From Fidelibacterota bacterium (GTDB lineage Bacteria > Fidelibacterota > SORT01), in NCBI GenBank assembly GCA_022571215.1, contig JACZYG010000003.1, forward strand, positions 1-64,000: DNA of 64,000 nucleotides. The letters are read 5' to 3'. Shown piece after piece: positions 60,219 to 64,000 of this stretch (its first letter is position 1; each line of letters begins with the position of its first letter). Position numbers and translations under genes: made by a program. The notes under the pieces are model-generated. The model had not been told where the DNA came from. It made no database searches and was given only the letters and a program-made list of their open reading frames with translations.

Positions 60219-62900
60219 TCAAAGGTGAGCGATTTTACTTAGAAGAAAGTGCTCTCTGCCGGTTATTCCCTTTACTTTCATTATAATAAAATAAATACCC
60301 GGATTCAGTCTTAATCCTTCATTCAAAGGATACCACACTATCTCATAACCGCCCAAATCTCTCTCATCATTGAGGATTGTGCTTAGCAGATTACCCCCAA
60401 TATCAAATAATTCTAATTTTACCGTAGCAGGTTGCGGTAGATAAAACCGAATGGTTGTTTGTTTATCCATCGGGTCGGGAGTGCTTCTCATCAACCGGAT
60501 GTTATTTGATCTATTGGGAAAATCATATCGTGAAATTCGGATACTTCCTTTCGGAGCATTCCAAAAACTTTTAAATATGTAATCAATAAATTGAGATCTA
60601 CTTAAAAATGAAGAGCTTTCATGGGGTTTGTGTATTGCCTCCATTCCGAAGCCGAGCAGCGCATAATTTCCCCCTATTTGTTTAAGCACCATTCCCCCTG
60701 CTATATGTTTCTCTTGAGCATCATAATATACTAACGGGATAACATTATCCTGGACTATCATTTCATCAGGATCGGTCTGATTGTCCGCGCCGCTTCCGCC
60801 TGACAAAAGAGTATATATCGGCAATTTGGTATCTTTACCATTATAAAGTAAAAGTTCGTTTCTGTTGCCCGCGAATCTGATGCCGTCTTCTTTCATAGGA
60901 TCGTATTCACTTAGGTGCTCAAGTATTTTTTGCCCCGTATAGAGCACATGACCGCCATCTTTTATGAATCTGTAAAGATCATTTAGCAATAATGAAACTG
61001 ATGCGAGAGGAACTGCTACTCCGGAGTATAGGATTGTAGTTCTATATTCCAACTCAAATAGTCGTTCATACAACGATTGCTCTGATTCTCCGCTCCAATA
61101 GTGATACGCATAACTTAGCTCCAAAGTGTCGAGAGGCGCTGCGTAATACTTAAATATATCCTGATTTGGAGTTAAGGATATTATGCCTATATCGGCTCTC
61201 TTTACTATAAACGCGTCAATATCCGTCTGTTCATCCCCAATATTCACGTTCAGTTTTTGGTAGCCGTAAGGAAATTCCGGGAATATCAATACTTCAAATT
61301 CTCCCGATACCAACTCAACTTCAAAATAGTTATTGTCGGTTATTTCCACAGACGTAAATGATTCTTTTTCTATATAATATTGAATTGTTCCATTCAAAAG
61401 CCTGTTATCATCAGAAAGGATCGAACCCCGCACTAAAACCCGCTTTTTCGGAACAAGGGCAAAATTAGCGATATATCTATCACGACCGTGTAAACTTGCG
61501 GACATTGAGTCGGCATAAAACCTCAGATCATCAATCCTTATCAGTATATCTTCCGCAATCACTCTGACTGAAAATTTCCCATTATCCTTAGTCATAACAG
61601 ATTTCAGCTCGCTTTCGGAATCAACCGTGATTTTAATTCCCTCCTCAGGAGTTCTTTTACCAGCCAACAAAACGGTACCCTCTACGAGAGTTGTACCTTT
61701 AATAAGAACCGATCCCGCAACGTTAATATTATAGGACGGTTTTTCTGAAGAACCTGATATGTATCTAAGTGAATTATATCTGTTTTTAATAAAAGCCCGT
61801 TTATTGACATTTCGTAAAAGAGCCATAGAACCGGCTGCATATCCAAGAGATACAAGATCATCCATGTATACCGATCCGTCCGGAGTTATAAGGTATTGCG
61901 GTACTTTTAGCACGTCGGCGTTTTTGTCCGAGTCATCTGCATAACCTTGAACAAACAGTCCGGGTAAATTACTCACCGATGCCGTAGAACCTTCTGGATA
62001 CATCAACAGTACAGGAATTTGAGAAGCCTCAATTGCTTTGATCGCATCCCAGATCAACTTATACCTTTCATCAAATTCAGCGTCCCATGTCAACGCAATC
62101 ACGTTTGGTATATTTCTTGTGTCACGCACACTTACTAAATTCTCCAATGATAATAAGAGATCAGAAATATTGCTTGTCGAATTTGTTCCAAATAATGGCA
62201 GATATTTAATGGAAGATTCTGTTGCAACACCATTATCATCCCAGCTGTCCTTCCAACCCGCTGCGCTTACCGTCAGCCAATCCCAATTCTCCTTATATCG
62301 TTCAAGCGCATTGTTTTCTCCGATGGTTGATACGTTAATACGCTCCGGACTGTAAGGATAAAAATCAGGTAAGGCGCCCCCGATGATTGAGATTTTCCTG
62401 CCCTTTCCATTGTTCATCGGGTCAGATTCACTGGCTCTTTTCAGGTCATTGACAACCTTGATCAATTTGCGGTACAAAGATGTATCAGCTGGGGATGGTT
62501 CACTCATCCTGTTGTAAATGGGCACATCTTCATAAATGGTCAGTTCACGATTTTGGCTTGAAATAAGGTTTATAATGCTGTCGTTGGCGGTAACAACAAT
62601 TGCATCAATTATCCAAAGAGATTGATAGTCGGTCAGATAGCCTTTATCCTTGTAATTTTTTAGATTTCTCAGGAGTGACCGCTGGCTTAAAGTGGATTTC
62701 TCCCGCATCGCTCTTAGTACGGTTATACCCGCAACATTCAGATCAGTAAGATTTTTTGAATAATAGTCTGAATAATCTCTTGAGCTGTTTTCATTGCTAA
62801 GAGATATAATATATTTTCCAGTGCTTATATCTTGTGGATACAATCCCGTTGTGGTAAATAGCAATAAGAACAGTATCGTTAAAAGATAGTGTCCCCGCAT
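60219..62900 (-). CDS. Surface protein: degenerate subtilisin-like domain with C-terminal sorting-type domain
   Basis: About 893 residues from ATG 62900, where MRGHYLLTILFLLLF gives a clean signal peptide (a TTG 36 bases upstream is possible). Residues 54-129 resemble an inhibitor-I9 propeptide (QRSLLRNLKNYKDKGYLTDY, then LWIIDAIVV). Residues about 168-365 follow the S8 subtilisin fold, but the catalytic residues look lost: where GTSMATPYVAGSMALL is expected the chain reads DDLVSLGYAAGSMALL. Two carboxypeptidase-regulatory-like beta domains (about 395-560) and a domain with LYRFIKDGGHVLYTGQKI follow. The last 80 residues have a Por/FlgD-type sorting fold (VKLELFDIGGNLLSTI, LNPGIYFIIMKV). Probably exported and non-proteolytic. 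Confidence 0.75.
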   Translation of the reverse strand: MRGHYLLTILFLLLFTTTGLYPQDISTGKYIISLSNENSSRDYSDYYSKNLTDLNVAGITVLRAMREKSTLSQRSLLRNLKNYKDKGYLTDYQSLWIIDAIVVTANDSIINLISSQNRELTIYEDVPIYNRMSEPSPADTSLYRKLIKVVNDLKRASESDPMNNGKGRKISIIGGALPDFYPYSPERINVSTIGENNALERYKENWDWLTVSAAGWKDSWDDNGVATESSIKYLPLFGTNSTSNISDLLLSLENLVSVRDTRNIPNVIALTWDAEFDERYKLIWDAIKAIEASQIPVLLMYPEGSTASVSNLPGLFVQGYADDSDKNADVLKVPQYLITPDGSVYMDDLVSLGYAAGSMALLRNVNKRAFIKNRYNSLRYISGSSEKPSYNINVAGSVLIKGTTLVEGTVLLAGKRTPEEGIKITVDSESELKSVMTKDNGKFSVRVIAEDILIRIDDLRFYADSMSASLHGRDRYIANFALVPKKRVLVRGSILSDDNRLLNGTIQYYIEKESFTSVEITDNNYFEVELVSGEFEVLIFPEFPYGYQKLNVNIGDEQTDIDAFIVKRADIGIISLTPNQDIFKYYAAPLDTLELSYAYHYWSGESEQSLYERLFELEYRTTILYSGVAVPLASVSLLLNDLYRFIKDGGHVLYTGQKILEHLSEYDPMKEDGIRFAGNRNELLLYNGKDTKLPIYTLLSGGSGADNQTDPDEMIVQDNVIPLVYYDAQEKHIAGGMVLKQIGGNYALLGFGMEAIHKPHESSSFLSRSQFIDYIFKSFWNAPKGSIRISRYDFPNRSNNIRLMRSTPDPMDKQTTIRFYLPQPATVKLELFDIGGNLLSTILNDERDLGGYEIVWYPLNEGLRLNPGIYFIIMKVKGITGREHFLLSKIAHL

Positions 62901-62956
62901 AACATGTTTCTGATTCCATGAAAATGAATTATTCAATATCGGTTATCTTTTATCTT

Positions 62957-64000
62957 TTAAATCGTTCGGTAGTTTGACAATTCTCCCGTCACATCATAAA
63001 CCGATGACGATGTTATCTTGACATCCACGAAGGAGCCCGGATCAACTTTTTCGTTCAATATGACAATATTATCAACTTCCGGCGCATCCTTATAAGTTCT
63101 TCCGACTGAAACGCCGCTATCCTCCTTATACTCATCTATAAGAACGGAATAAACTTCATTTATCATCTCTTTATTTTGTTGTTCTGATATCTCCTGTTGC
63201 AGTATCATTATCTTGTCCATTCTCTCAATCTTCAATTCTTTTGAAACAGTGTCTTCCATGAATCCGGCTGTCGTAGATTCCTCATGTGAATACGTAAATA
63301 CGCCCAATCTGTCAAATTCAGTTTCCTCAACAAAATCATATAATTCTTGAAATTCATCCTCAGTTTCTTCGGGATATCCCACGATAATTGACGTTCTTAA
63401 AGCAATATCAGGACTGTTTTTTCTTAGGTCTGAGATAATATTTCGAATCATAGCACCGGTAGAACTTCTTTTCATCGATTTGAGGATCCGGTCATTTATG
63501 TGCTGTACCGGCATATCAAGATAATTACATACTTTAGATTGTTCGTTTATCAGTGTGTTTAGCTCATTTGTGATGTGCGCGGGATGCGCGTACATTATTC
63601 TTATCCATTCTATACCGTCTGTTTTGGAAAGTTCATTAATCAGATTATGTATCCTCGGACCCTTTTCGCCATTCGATTTCAGATCCCAACCGTACATTGT
63701 AAGGTCCTGGGAAATAAGTATCAGTTCTTTAATGCCGTTTGCGGCTAACATTTCGGTCTCTTCGAGAAGTGATTCTATGCTTCGGCTCTTCTGTAAGCCG
63801 CGCATATTGGGAATAGCGCAAAAACTGCATTCGTTATCGCAGCCTTCGGCTATTTTGAGATAGGAATAATAATTTCTCGTATCGAGAAGCCGACGCCCGG
63901 GTCTTGCGAAATGCGCTGCTTCTGTTCCGCCTAAATAGGTTAGGATACTCCTGAAGTCTTCGACACCAAAAAACCGATCTACCTCCGGCATCTCTTTTCT
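62957..64000 (-). CDS. rimO: Ribosomal protein S12 methylthiotransferase RimO (N-terminus outside window)
   Basis: The frame is open to the window edge, 347 residues visible. The radical SAM site YLKIAEGCDNECSFCAIPNM holds the three cluster cysteines. ISQDLTMYGWDL, MYAHPAHITNEL, CNYLDMPVQHINDRILKSMK and TSIIVGYPEETEDEFQELYD follow, and the C-terminal TRAM domain ends at 62957. The N-terminal MTTase cysteine domain lies beyond the window. It adds a methylthio group to an Asp of ribosomal protein S12. RimO is favoured over MiaB by the overall motif pattern, not proven. Confidence 0.9.
   Translation of the reverse strand, partial: RKEMPEVDRFFGVEDFRSILTYLGGTEAAHFARPGRRLLDTRNYYSYLKIAEGCDNECSFCAIPNMRGLQKSRSIESLLEETEMLAANGIKELILISQDLTMYGWDLKSNGEKGPRIHNLINELSKTDGIEWIRIMYAHPAHITNELNTLINEQSKVCNYLDMPVQHINDRILKSMKRSSTGAMIRNIISDLRKNSPDIALRTSIIVGYPEETEDEFQELYDFVEETEFDRLGVFTYSHEESTTAGFMEDTVSKELKIERMDKIMILQQEISEQQNKEMINEVYSVLIDEYKEDSGVSVGRTYKDAPEVDNIVILNEKVDPGSFVDVKITSSSVYDVTGELSNYRTI

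Noticed and set aside
1-64000. CRISPR array, insertion sequences, phage or defence genes
   Set aside because: No regularly spaced repeats, transposase, integrase or recognised defence genes were found in either half.

Overview
The window is a chimera of two unrelated genomes, joined at about 6886-6904. Positions 1-~6890 are GC-rich and look alphaproteobacterial (Rhodospirillales-like). They carry an NDUFS4-type complex I accessory subunit, a tRNA-Pro with an encoded CCA, an Ala/Glu-rich exported protein, and a tightly overlapping minus-strand operon: two-subunit fumarase-type hydratase, fumarate-reductase-like flavoprotein, D-2-hydroxyacid dehydrogenase and Ldh2-family dehydrogenase. Positions ~6905-64000 are AT-richer and come from a different, diderm bacterium. 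Its LptE, RlpA lipoprotein, TPR lipoproteins, a surface protein with a C-terminal sorting-type domain, inositol-phosphate synthase and gene order suggest a Marinimicrobia/FCB-type lineage. That placement is an inference from gene content. At the join one open frame reads from the N-terminus of a metallo-beta-lactamase-fold hydrolase directly into the C-terminus of fumarase alpha, so both genes are cut. An assembly or amplification artefact is far likelier than a natural fusion.

Layout of the second genome, almost all on the minus strand: cutA, tRNA-Arg, folD, rny, zapA, a zapB-like gene, pheT, pheS, rplT, rpmI, infC, thrS and tRNA-Val (7-17.3 kb, translation, division and RNA decay). Then ctpA, tmk, inositol-phosphate synthase, a CDP-alcohol phosphatidyltransferase, rsmI, lysine 6-aminotransferase and an aldehyde dehydrogenase (17.4-25.3 kb, inositol lipid and lysine degradation). 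Then cdsA, rlpA, pyrD, pyrK, a TPR lipoprotein, a CopD-like protein and a rhodanese (25.4-31.5 kb). The only plus-strand genes of this part are a fused fatty-acid-kinase-like protein (DhaL + middle domain + DegV) and plsY (31.6-34.1 kb), driven by a near-consensus promoter only a few bases from the start codon. Next come a lipoprotein, DUF971, aldo/keto reductase, methyltransferase, TlpA, slipin, NfeD, hemW, lepB, P1 peptidase, a membrane protein, ggt, an rnhB-yraN fusion and a cyclic-nucleotide-binding domain (34-46.9 kb). The last part holds a structured intergenic region, a BamE-like lipoprotein, comEC, a hypothetical, apt, nadE, acyP, a SLOG protein, asnS, lptE, a sigma54-type activator, purD, uvrB, a large surface protein resembling an inactive subtilisin, and rimO running off the window end.

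Functional themes: membrane lipid synthesis recurs (cdsA, CDP-alcohol phosphatidyltransferase with inositol-phosphate synthase, fatty-acid-kinase fusion with plsY), as do envelope biogenesis and housekeeping. TTG initiation codons appear common in the second genome (about 13 of 54 genes on my start choices). The points most worth a second look are the chimeric join, the fatty-acid-kinase fusion with plsY, the pseudo-subtilisin, the rnhB-yraN fusion, the C33 tRNA-Val abutting thrS, and the three-hairpin intergenic region at 46991-47145.
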